Positions 55,384 through 64,000 of a stretch of 64,000 nucleotides of DNA are shown here, one piece after another. Made by a program: the position numbers and the translations under genes. Location: the NCBI GenBank assembly GCA_018127085.1, contig CM030733.1:599484-663483 (forward strand), read 5' to 3'. The notes under the pieces were generated by a model. The model was not told the DNA's origin. It did not search any database and worked only from the letters and a program-made list of their open reading frames with translations. This stretch comes from Pneumocystis sp. 'macacae' (Eukaryota > Ascomycota > Pneumocystomycetes > Pneumocystales > Pneumocystaceae). How positions within the stretch are numbered: the first letter of the stretch is position 1; each line of letters starts with the position of its first letter.

Positions 55384-58348
55384 GGCGCAAGTAGCGCAGA
55401 ATGTATATGAGGATGAAGAATATCTTTTTGCTTTGATTGTGAAAAAAAATTATAATAACGATGGTCAATGTAAAAATGACTTGGAAATGTATTGTAAAAG
55501 TTTAAAAGATTCGAAATTAGATACAAAAGAGATACATAAAAAGCTTGAAGGCTTATGTGAAGATACAAAACAGGAGGCAAAATGCAAAGAATTAAAAACG
55601 AAAATTACTCAAAGGTGCACTGGATTCAAAGGAAAACTAGAAACAGCGGCGAATAAAAATCCCACAGATTTAAAAGATAGCGATTGCGAGGAAAATGAAC
55701 AACAATGTCTGTTTTTGGAAGCAGCATGTCCTAATGATCTTAAAGACAAATGTATTGAGTTAAGAAATAAATGTTACCAGAAGAAGCGTGATGAGGTAGC
55801 AGAGGAAGCTCTTTTGAGGGCACTTAACGGGGATCTTAAAAAAGCGGATTTATGTAAAGCGAAGATTAAGGGTGTTTGCAAAGCGATAGGTCAAGAAAAT
55901 AATGAATTGTTGAAGAGGTGTCTTGATACGGACAAAACATGCGATGATTTAGTAAAAGTAGCCGAGAAGAAGTGTGAACCTTTAAAAAAAAAGATAGAGG
56001 AATCACTAACCAATGATAAATTAAAAGAAAATGGGCACTCATTGCTTAAAGAATGTCACTTTTACGGGGAAAACTGTGAAAATAACAAACCAGACTGCAG
56101 TGGTTTGAAAGAGAAGTGCAAAAAAGCAGATATCGTTTATACACCACCGGGTTCACAATTTAATCCTACGCTGCCAGAACCTACACTGGCAGAAAAAATA
56201 GATTTGAAGGAGCTTTATGAGGAAGCAGCAACAGATGGAGTTCTGATTGAAAGAGTATTAGAAGTAGAAACGGTTGATTTGTTAGTGTTTTTGTCAGACA
56301 ATGCAGAGCTTGACGACAATAAATGCAAGAATGTTCTCAAAGATAAATGTAATACTTTTAGGCATCTTGCAGATGATTTAGAAAATTTGTGTGGAAATAC
56401 AAGTGAGCATGTCCAAAAATGTCAAAAATTTAAAGCGGAATTTGACGAAAAAAAGAAGGCTCTGACTAGAAGACTTGAAAACAAACAGTTTAAAAAAAAT
56501 GAAATTATGTCATGGAGCGAATTATCAGAAGTTTTTATTGAATATGATTGTGCAGAGTTACAGTCTGAGTGTTTTTACTATGAAAGCCAAACGTCTCTTA
56601 GAACTTTATGTAAGAATCTTAAGGCAGCGTGTTATAAAAAGGGACTTGACACATTAGCAAATGAGATGTTGCTGGAAAAGCTGCGAGGGAAGCTTTATTA
56701 TGAAATTGGAAAATCGCCCGAGGAGTTTCCAAAGAAACTGATAGAAGCATGTAAAGAGTTGAAAAACACAAGTAAAGAACTGTTTGTGCTATGTATGCAA
56801 CCAACAGATACAATCGGTGTGCTGTTAGAAGATTTGCGTATAAAGACAGACTTGTTGCAAGACCACTTGAACGAGAACCGGGATCTCCCAACGAGGCAGC
56901 ACTGCACGGATTTATTGAAGAAGTGTGCAGACTTGGGGCAGGATTCGAAGCACATCGAGTGGCCCTGCCGGACGCTGAGGCACCACTGCGCAAGGCTGGG
57001 CGTTGCGGAGCAGCTGGAGGAGGTCTTCTTGCAGGAGAAGGTCAGTGACCTGGATAAGTTTGAGTCGTGCGTGAAAACCCTAACAGAGAAATGCAATGGG
57101 TGGGGGAGACGGGGGAGGACGCGGTACGCGCTTGGGTGTGTCGCGCCGAACGCCACCTGCACGTACCTCACGCAAAATGTGGGCGCGAAGTGCGCCGTGC
57201 TGGGTGGGCGTATACAAACAGAAGACATTATCAATAAAGCGAAGGAGCAAAACACAAAGGAAGCAACATGTAGGAGTTGGATGCCGTTTTGCAATAAGTT
57301 TATGTCGAGCTGTGGGAATTTGACAGCTGAAGAGAATAAATATTGTAAAGGACTTGAAAAGGAATGCAAAACAGTCATTAGACAGCTGCAATTGGAGAAA
57401 GAAGTAATTGATGAACTGAAGGGTCATTTGAAGACAAAACAAGAATGTAGAACAGAACTTGACAAATACTGCACTCAATGGGAAAAAGCAGAAAATGAGC
57501 TTAAAACTTTGTGTACTGATGACACTGGGAGTAATGATAAGGTTAGAAATGGACTCTGTGAAAAACTAGTAGAACAATTGAAGAAACAGTGTCCTGAGTT
57601 GGAGAAGAAACTTACAAAGGCCAAAGAAGAGTTGGAAAAAAAAGGAAAAGAGTATGAAGATATTAAAGAAAAAGCAAAGAAAGCAATGGAAGATGCAAAA
57701 CTTGTTCTAGTTACAACGAGGGCAACAGGTAATAAATCAGAAAATAAAGCAGCAGCACCCGCAGCAAAAAGCGAAAAGCAATTCAAGCTTGTTAGGAGAG
57801 ATGCAAAGACATCTGTGGTGGCAAAGGTGACAGAAGAAGAGATAACAGCATTTGATTTGGTATCGCAGGCGTTGAGTTTGTATGTAGAGTTGAAGGAGGA
57901 GTGTCAAGATCTACTGAAGGACTGTGGGTTTAAAGTGGAGTGCCCGCAATGTGAAGATGCATGCAAAACGATAGAAAACAAATGTAATGGATTGAAACCA
58001 TTGGAGGTGACGGAGCACAAGGTAGAAACATCAACGACGACGACAACGACGACGACGACAACAACGATAGTTGGATCAGAAGCAGGAAAAGCAGGAACTG
58101 AGCAGTGCACATCGATTAAAACGACAGACACGTGGGTCACACACACATCGACACACACAAGCACATCCACATCCACGTCGACGACGACATCGACGGTGAC
58201 GCTGACGTCGACCCGGCGGTGCAAGCCGACGAGGTGCACGACAGGAGATGAGGCAGGTGAGGTGACGCCGAGTGGGGGGCTGAGGATGCGTGGGTGGAGT
58301 GTAATGAAGGGGGTGTTGTTGGGGATGATGATTTCAGTTATGATTTAG
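55349..58348 (+). CDS. msg: major surface glycoprotein Msg, CRJE type, no start codon
   Basis: This is the third tandem silent-type Msg gene and the last gene on the chromosome side shown. It is a single exon of about 999 codons whose frame opens at a TTG with no ATG. After ARAVKRR it has EDEEYLFALIVKKNYNNDGQC, FLEAACPNDLKDKC, LLRALNGDLKK, CHFYGENC, PGSQFNPTLPEPTLAEK, LNENRDLPTRQHC and SWMPFC. The stalk opens with STTTTTTTTTTI from an ACN run, followed by STSTSTSTTTSTVTLTS, RRCKPTRC, DEAGEVTPSGGLRM and a hydrophobic end. The segment 56.86-57.22 kb is unusually GC-rich and flanked by AT-richer sequence with the same reading frame, a patchwork pattern. The stop lies just before the repeat tract. 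Confidence 0.93.
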   Translation: MARGVARAVKRRAQVAQNVYEDEEYLFALIVKKNYNNDGQCKNDLEMYCKSLKDSKLDTKEIHKKLEGLCEDTKQEAKCKELKTKITQRCTGFKGKLETAANKNPTDLKDSDCEENEQQCLFLEAACPNDLKDKCIELRNKCYQKKRDEVAEEALLRALNGDLKKADLCKAKIKGVCKAIGQENNELLKRCLDTDKTCDDLVKVAEKKCEPLKKKIEESLTNDKLKENGHSLLKECHFYGENCENNKPDCSGLKEKCKKADIVYTPPGSQFNPTLPEPTLAEKIDLKELYEEAATDGVLIERVLEVETVDLLVFLSDNAELDDNKCKNVLKDKCNTFRHLADDLENLCGNTSEHVQKCQKFKAEFDEKKKALTRRLENKQFKKNEIMSWSELSEVFIEYDCAELQSECFYYESQTSLRTLCKNLKAACYKKGLDTLANEMLLEKLRGKLYYEIGKSPEEFPKKLIEACKELKNTSKELFVLCMQPTDTIGVLLEDLRIKTDLLQDHLNENRDLPTRQHCTDLLKKCADLGQDSKHIEWPCRTLRHHCARLGVAEQLEEVFLQEKVSDLDKFESCVKTLTEKCNGWGRRGRTRYALGCVAPNATCTYLTQNVGAKCAVLGGRIQTEDIINKAKEQNTKEATCRSWMPFCNKFMSSCGNLTAEENKYCKGLEKECKTVIRQLQLEKEVIDELKGHLKTKQECRTELDKYCTQWEKAENELKTLCTDDTGSNDKVRNGLCEKLVEQLKKQCPELEKKLTKAKEELEKKGKEYEDIKEKAKKAMEDAKLVLVTTRATGNKSENKAAAPAAKSEKQFKLVRRDAKTSVVAKVTEEEITAFDLVSQALSLYVELKEECQDLLKDCGFKVECPQCEDACKTIENKCNGLKPLEVTEHKVETSTTTTTTTTTTTIVGSEAGKAGTEQCTSIKTTDTWVTHTSTHTSTSTSTSTTTSTVTLTSTRRCKPTRCTTGDEAGEVTPSGGLRMRGWSVMKGVLLGMMISVMI

Positions 58349-58720
58349 AAATGGGTAAATATGGTTTGGGATGGCATGTATATTTAGGGAATGATGAGTG
58401 CATTTTACCGGGACGCTCTCCCCGCACCTCGTACTGTGCACGCCAGCCTCCGCACACAGTGTATTCCTGCCTCACAGTATGCAGTGTGCGCGTTAGACGC
58501 GTGTGGGCGTGTTTTGGACGCGTCTGGGACGCGCGTGTTTGCCCGAAATTAGTCCGAAATTACCCCGCAGTTACCCCGCAAAAAAATAAAATTTGTGTGG
58601 GGTAAGCACAAGCAGCGAGGAGGGGGGGCGGCTACCCCGCATTTGTGTCCGAAAACGGAAACGCCCCACCGAAAAAGCAGAATTTGTGTGGGGTAAGTGT
58701 GGGGTAAATGTGGGGTAAGG
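58349..58720 (+). repeat. TTACCCC / GGGGTAA inverted elements after the last Msg gene
   Basis: TTACCCCGCA twice (near 58560-58580) is followed within 15 bases by AATTTGTGTGGGGTAAG (58590-58606). The latter is the reverse complement of the TTACCCCACACAAATT block found in both Msg spacers. A second GAATTTGTGTGGGGTAAG with two further TGGGGTAA units follows at 58678-58718. The first pair could fold as a hairpin with arms TTACCCC and GGGGTAA. No open frame is credible. Confidence 0.8.
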
Positions 58721-58859
58721 CAGAGGAGAGGGTGAGGGTGAGGGGGGCAGATAAGGAATAATGCGTAGATGTTTGCACGGGATTTGCGTTGATTTCGACT
58801 CGATTGGAGGCGGAAAGAATAGAATAAACGGTTTTTTCCTGCATGTCAAGGGTGAACAG

Positions 58860-60800
58860 GAAGAAGGCGGGGAGAGGTGTGCACCAGGCGACGAGATGAG
58901 TGTGTGCACGAAGTAGGTAGAGGTGAGAGGGGACGTCATAAAAGATGTGCACGGTGGAAATAAGGTGAGGGAGAGGATGTGCAGTGTGCAGATAAGGCAG
59001 GGTGAGCAAGAGGTGGAGATGGAACTGAGTAACAGAGTAAAAAGTAAAACAAAAGAAGTAGATGTAGAATTAAATGTAGATTCGAATTAAGAATAAATAA
59101 AAAATAAAAATTTTTTTTGTAAACCAAAAACAAGAATTGATAAGTAGAGAAGTGGTGGGTGAAGGGTGAAAATAAAAGAAATAAGAAGTAGATATGGGAG
59201 TGAGTGAGTGTTAGACTCAGATTTAGGTTAGAATTGACTCATATTTAAGAAGTAAAGAACAAAGTTTTTTCGAGCAGATCAAAAGTACAAGAGAATTGAC
59301 GAGGTGGAGTGGATAACGAGTAAAGAGAAAAAATACAAGAGATAAAAACTAGGAGTAGAGATTGGATTGAAATTAAGCGTAGAATTAGACTAGATTCAGA
59401 AAGGGGAAGAATAGGATAAAAATGTTTTTTCAGGAGATCAAAAGTAGAAGAATGAGGTGGAAATGAAACGATAGTGGGTAAAGATAAAATACGAGATAAT
59501 TAAAAGCAAAAATCAGATTGGATTGCGTTTAGAAGTGGGTTTAGATTGGAGTTGGAGGAGAGTAAAAAATAAAGTATTTTTTGCAAACCAAGAGTGACGA
59601 ATGACTAGAAATAAGTAAAGCAGAAGATAATGGATAAAAAACAGGAAGCACAGAAGATAAGAAGTAAATCTAAGCATTAAAGTAGAATTTGGGTAGATTT
59701 AAAAGAGGAAAAAATAAAATGTTTTTTGTAAATGAAAAATAAATGTGAGTGTACAGGAGCTACTGAGAGGTAAAGATAAGGTGGAGGTGTGCACCAAGTA
59801 GCGAGGTAGGAGGTGTGCACTAAAAATAACGATGTGAGTGCGCACGAGGCACTGAGGTGGGGTGGGGAGGGGGAGGTCGGGTGTGAAAAAAATGTGCACG
59901 GTGCAAATAAGATGGTGTGCACCAAGCAGCTAGGAGGGGGAGGTAGGAGAGGTGGGAAGGGGTAGAAGTGGGGTAGAAGTGCGTGTGCACCGTGATGATA
60001 AGGTAGGGTGTTCGGTGTGTTGATAAGAGGAGGTGGGGGTGAGAGTAGAGGTGGAGAGTAGGAGTAACAAGATAGAAGAAGTAGAAGTAGAAGTAGAAAT
60101 TAGATTAGTTCTAAAAATAGATTAAGAATAAAAAGAGTTTTTTTGTAAACCAAAAATAAGAGAATTGGTGGAAGGTAGAGTTAGAGGTGATGGGTGAAAG
60201 GTAAAAATACAAGAGAAGAGAAGTAGGTGTGAGTGAGTGTTAGATCAGGATTTGATGTAGATTAAATTCAAGAAGAAATGGAGAATAAAAAGAATTTTTT
60301 GTAAATTTTTTGTAAATCAAAAGTAGGAAAGTTGGTGAGAGGTGAAGATAAAATGGAGAGTGAAGGGCAAAAATACAAGAAATAGGAAGTAAAGACAAAG
60401 ATTGGATTGAAATTGAGCGTAGAATTGGAATAGACTTAAGGAGAGATGAAGAATAAAATAATTTTTTTTTTTGTAAATCAAGGGTGAATAAGAAATGAGG
60501 TGGAGAGGAGTAGAAGTGACGAGGTGAGTGTGCACGAGGCACCGAGATAAGAGGTGTGCACGAGCTAGAGAGATAGGAGGTGTACACGAGGCACCGAGGT
60601 AGGGTGGGGGAGGTCGGGTGTGAAAAAAGTGTGTACCGAGGAAATAAGATGGTGTGCACGAAGCAACTAGGAGGGGGAGGTAGGGGAGAGGGGGAGGGGA
60701 GGGGTAGGAGAGGAGTAGAAGTGGGGGTACAAGTGCGTGTGCACCGTAGATAAGGTAGGGTGTGCAGTGTGCAGTGTGCTGATAAGAGGAGGCGAGGTGG
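58860..60800 (+). repeat. clusters of GTGTGCAC-containing repeats
   Basis: GTGTGCACC or GTGTGCACG recurs many times between 58.87 and 60.76 kb, usually within GAGGTGTGCACNAAG..GAGGTG contexts, and again at 62.74-62.83 kb. GTGCAC is itself palindromic. Spacing is irregular (tens of bases), so this is a degenerate dispersed repeat, not a strict tandem array. Confidence 0.75.
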
Positions 60801-61189
60801 GTGATACTGGAGATAAGAAGTGGTGGGGTAAAAAACAAGAGTACAAAAGAAGTAGAAGCAGAATTAGATTAGCATTAGATTAGAATTGAATTATTTATGA
60901 GAGAAAAGAAAATAGAATTTTTTTTTAAGTCAAAAGTAAGAAAGTTGGAAGGGAGTAGAAATAAGATGGAAAGTAGAAGATAAAAATAAAAGAGAATGAA
61001 AGTGAGAGTGAATGTTAGATTAGAATGAGTTTAGAAGTAGATTTAGATTAGATTTAAGAAGAAATGAAAAATAAAAAGTATTTTTTGTAAATCAAGACTA
61101 GGAGAATTGGAAAGTGTAGATAAGGTGGACAAGAAAACAGGAATCATAAGAAATAAAGAGGAGATACAAAAATTAGATTAGAACGAGTT

Positions 61190-62400
61190 TAGAAGTGGGT
61201 TTAGATTAGAGTTAGAGGGGAGTAAAAAATAAAGCATTTTTTGTAAATGAAGAATAAGTGACGAGTAAGCAAGAATAAGTGAGTAGAGAAGGGGGTGGTG
61301 AAGAAAAAATAAAAAACAGAAGAGATAAGAAATAGAGGTGAATGTTAGATTGGAATTGAGGAGGCAGTGTGAGTAGAAAACGTGTTGCGTGTAAATAAGG
61401 TGGATGTAAACGGGAGTTGGTGGTGGTGGGAGGTGAAGATAAGGTGAAGAATAAAACAAAAAGCACAGAAGATAAGAAGCAGAGGTGAAAATTAGATTAG
61501 AATGAGTTTAGAAGTGAGTTTAGATTAGAATTGGAGGGGAGTAATGAATAAAGTATTTTCCGTGAATGAAGGGCAAGTGACGAGTGAGCAAGAATAAATG
61601 AAGAGGGTGATGGTAAACAAAAGATAAAAACACCAAAAAATAAAAAGCAAACACGAAGATTAGATTGAATTGCATTTAAAAGTAGATTTAGACTAGAGTT
61701 AGAGGGGAGTAAAAAATAAAATATTTTTTGTAAATGAAGAATAAGTGACGAGTGAACAATAAATGAGTGAAGAGGGTAATGAAGAAAAAATAAAAACACC
61801 AAAAAATAAAGAGCAGACACGAAGATTACATTGAATTGCGTTTAAAAGTGGGTTTAAATTAAAGTTAAAGAAGAGTAAAAAATAAAAAGAATTTCTTGAA
61901 TTTCTTGTAAACTAAGAGTAAACGAAAAGTAAAAATTGCTAAGTAGAGGGTAGTGGTGGATAAAAAACAGGAACACCAAAAAATAAGAAGTAAAGGCGAA
62001 GATTAGATTGAATTGCATTTAAAAGTGGGTTTAGATTAGAGTTAGAGGAGAATAAAAAATAAAGTATTTTTCGTGAATGAAGAGTAAACGATGCGTAATG
62101 AGCAAAAGTTAGTGGAAGATGATGAGGTGAAGAATAAAACAGGAGCACCAAAAAATAAGAAGCAAAGGTGAATGTTAGATTGAAATTGAAAAGACAGTGT
62201 GAGTAGAAAGGGCATTGCGTGTAAATAGGGTGGAGGCGAGGAGGAGTTGGTGGAAGTGAAGATAAGATGAAGAATAAAACAGGAAGTATAAAAAATAGAA
62301 AGTAGAAGTGAATGTTAGATTGAATTGCGTTTAGAAGTGGATTTAGACTAGAGTTAGAGGGGAGTAAAAAATAAAAAGAATTTCTTGTAAACTAAGAGTA
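61190..62400 (+). repeat. degenerate tandem repeat of about 165-180 bp
   Basis: A unit starting near AAGTGGGTTTAGATTAGAG and including GTAAAAAATAAAGTATTTTT and GATTAGATTGAATTGCG occurs with starts near 61.19, 61.51, 61.68, 61.85, 62.02 and 62.33 kb. Spacings are about 165-180 bases, or roughly twice that. Further copies are at 63.22 and 63.39 kb, and a partial one at 59.53 kb. Confidence 0.75.
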
Positions 62401-62514
62401 AACGAAAAGTAAAAATTGCTAAGTAGAGAGTGGTGGTGAATAAAAAATAAAAACACAAAAAAATAAGAAGCAAAGGTGAAGATTACATTCAGATTGACGA
62501 GGCAGTGTGAATAA

Positions 62515-62700
62515 AGAAGGCATTGCGTGCAAAGAGGATGGGTCTGAGGCAATTGCTTGAACGGTTGCTTGAACGTGAAGAAGGGCGCAGAGGAGGCAGC
62601 GGGAGAAGGGGAGGCAAGAATACAGGGGAGAGCGCGCAACATGAGACGTTACATTGAGCCTCACGTGGGGAACAAAATGCAAGAAGCAGCGGACGCAGAG
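62515..62700 (+). repeat. GC-rich subtelomeric block, copy A
   Basis: It contains GAGGCAATTGCTTGAACG, CAGGGGAGAGCGCGCAACA, GAGACGTTACATTGAGCC and TCACGTGGGGAACAAAATGC. It matches the block at 63557-63780 with small insertions. It is GC-rich against AT-rich surroundings. Confidence 0.8.
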
Positions 62701-63556
62701 AGGACTAAGGTGAGGCAGGAGGTGGAGTAGGAAAGGTGTGCGAGGAGGAGGTGTGCACGAAGTAACGAGATGGGGGAGGTGGGTGTGCACCGTGCTGATA
62801 AGGCGAGGAAGAGGTGTGCACAGTGTAGATAAGAGGTGGGGAGGTGGAGGTGATGGGAGGTGGGGAAGAACAGAGTAACAAAACAAAAGAAGTAAAAGTA
62901 GAAGTTAGATTAGCATTAGGTTAGAATTGAATTATTTCAGAGAGAGAGAATAAATTTTTTTGTAAACTAAAAATCAAGAGTTAAACAGAGTTGAAGATAG
63001 TGGGTAAGTGAAGGGTAAAATATAAAAAAGATAAGAAGTGGAAGTGAATGAATATTAGATTAGACTTGGATTTGGGTTAGAATTAAAGAGAAATGAAAAA
63101 TAAAAATAATTTTTTATAAGTCAAGAATTGGGTAAGAGTTAACAGAAATAAAGATAAGGTGGATAAGAAAACAGGAACCATAAGAAATAAAGAAGAGATA
63201 TAAAAATTAGATTAAAACGAGTTTAGAAGTGGGTTTAAATTGGAGTTAGAGGGGAGTAAAAAATAAAGTATTTTTTATAAATGAAAAATAAGTGACGAGT
63301 AAGCAAGAATAAATGAAGAAGGGGGTGGTGAATAAAAAACAGAAACACCAAAAAATAAAAAGCAAACACGAAAATTAAATTGAATTGCGTTTAGAAGTGG
63401 GTTTAAATTAGAATTAAAGAAAAGTAAAAATAAAAAGAATTTCTTGTAAACCAAGAGTAAACGAAAAGTAAGAATTGCTAAGTAGAGAGGATGGTGGTGA
63501 ATAAAAAACAAAAAACAAAAGAGATAAGAAGTGGAAGCAAAGATTACATTGAAACT

Positions 63557-63780
63557 GGGGAGGCAGCGTGAGTAAAGAGGGCATTACGTGCAAATAAGGC
63601 GGAGGTGAGGCAATTGCTTGAACGTGAAGAAGGGGAGGGAAAGAAAGGTGAGGAAGAGGCGGAGGGGGGACGGGGCAGAGGCAGCAGAAAATACAGGGGA
63701 GAGCGCGCAACACGAGACGTTAGATTGAGCCTCACGTGGGGAACAAAATGCAAGAAGCAGCGGACGCAGAGAGGGCGGAG
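63557..63780 (+). repeat. GC-rich subtelomeric block, copy B
   Basis: This is a second copy of the block near 62.5 kb, with GAGGCAATTGCTTGAACG, GGGGAGAGCGCGCAACACG, GAGACGTTAGATTGAGCC and TCACGTGGGGAACAAAATGC in the same order. The block starts again at 63783 and 63929 with GAGGCAATTGCTTGG and ends at the window edge with AGAGCGCGCA, so it recurs with about 145-150 bp spacing toward the right edge. Confidence 0.8.
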
Positions 63781-64000
63781 ACGAGGCAATTGCTTGGAAG
63801 GCGGGGTGGACATGCAGTAGAGGAGGATGCGGCGAAATACAGCAGAGAGCATGCAAAACGAGACGTTAGATTGAAGCGCAGAGGCAGGGCAAAGCAGAGG
63901 GCAGGAGACAGGCAAACGAGGGGGGGAGAGGCAATTGCTTGGAGGGGGGGGCGGAGATGGCGTGGAGAGGGATGCAGCGAAATACAGCAAAGAGCGCGCA

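Larger units (their letters stand above)
58721..64000. repeat. purine-rich degenerate subtelomeric repeat tract
   Basis: The + strand is overwhelmingly A and G from about 59.0 kb on. Short modules recur: GTGTGCAC stretches, AAATAAAGTATTTTTTGTAAA, GTAAGAAGTAGAAG and GTGGGTTTAGATTAGAG. Apparent minus-strand open frames are Ser/Pro/Leu-rich translations of this purine bias. No gene, RNA or TTAGGG telomere array is seen, so the chromosome end proper lies beyond the window. Confidence 0.8.

Noticed and set aside
58560..58720. TTACCCC/GGGGTAA repeats as telomere repeats
   Set aside because: The fungal telomere repeat expected here is TTAGGG. These units are few, mixed in orientation and shared with Msg spacers.
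58571..63990. Many minus-strand open frames of 60-170 codons in the right-hand tract
   Set aside because: They are Ser/Pro/Leu/His-rich translations of a repetitive purine-biased strand, overlap each other in different frames, and show no family resemblance or start context.

Overview
The window looks like a chromosome end of a Pneumocystis species (an AT-rich ascomycete of mammalian lung). Three things point there. Nearly every gene is split by 40-60 bp introns with GTA..TAG borders. Intergenic DNA is extremely AT-rich. The right third carries major surface glycoprotein (Msg) genes, three of which open with the GC-rich conserved recombination junction element (CRJE) encoding A-R-A-V-K-R. The layout, with intron-bearing Msg genes inside and CRJE-type Msg genes outside, resembles what I recall of P. 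jirovecii subtelomeres. Species assignment is inference only.

Layout. 1-37 kb is core genome: a 7-dehydrocholesterol reductase homologue, a Trf4/Cid14 poly(A) polymerase, Mdm35, tRNA-Leu(UAG), an RCC1 Ran exchange factor, Yip1, a DUF2458 protein, a small Cys-rich membrane protein, a Cox14-like protein, Rtf2, the Pol III subunit Rpc25, the small U2AF subunit, a broken unknown frame, a Vip1-like RRM protein, Lcl3 nuclease, Sam50, a Pex24/dysferlin-domain peroxin, Erg2, Pam16, a Nop8-like RRM protein, an unknown protein, a Sip5-like RING protein and an MFS sugar transporter. Most of these split genes do not appear as single open frames. I joined exons by eye using frame continuity and family resemblance.

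37-58 kb is the Msg cluster, all on the + strand and pointing to the right edge. It holds two Msg-related genes with their own ATG, signal-peptide exon and two small introns (37325-40603 and 44375-47582), separated by a decayed Msg-like remnant (about 42.2-42.9 kb). Three tandem intronless Msg genes follow (about 48.6-51.7, 52.0-55.0 and 55.3-58.3 kb). Each starts at a CRJE without an ATG, so each is expected to be silent unless recombined behind an upstream conserved sequence that is not in this window.

58.3-64 kb has no credible gene. It is a purine-rich subtelomeric tract built of degenerate repeats: inverted TTACCCC elements, GTGTGCAC repeats, roughly 170-bp units and duplicated GC-rich blocks. 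No telomere repeat is reached.

Functional links: sterol synthesis (DHCR7 homologue, Erg2), mitochondrial biogenesis (Mdm35, Sam50, Pam16, Cox14-like, Lcl3), RNA processing (Trf4, U2AF, Vip1, Nop8) and surface antigen variation (Msg).
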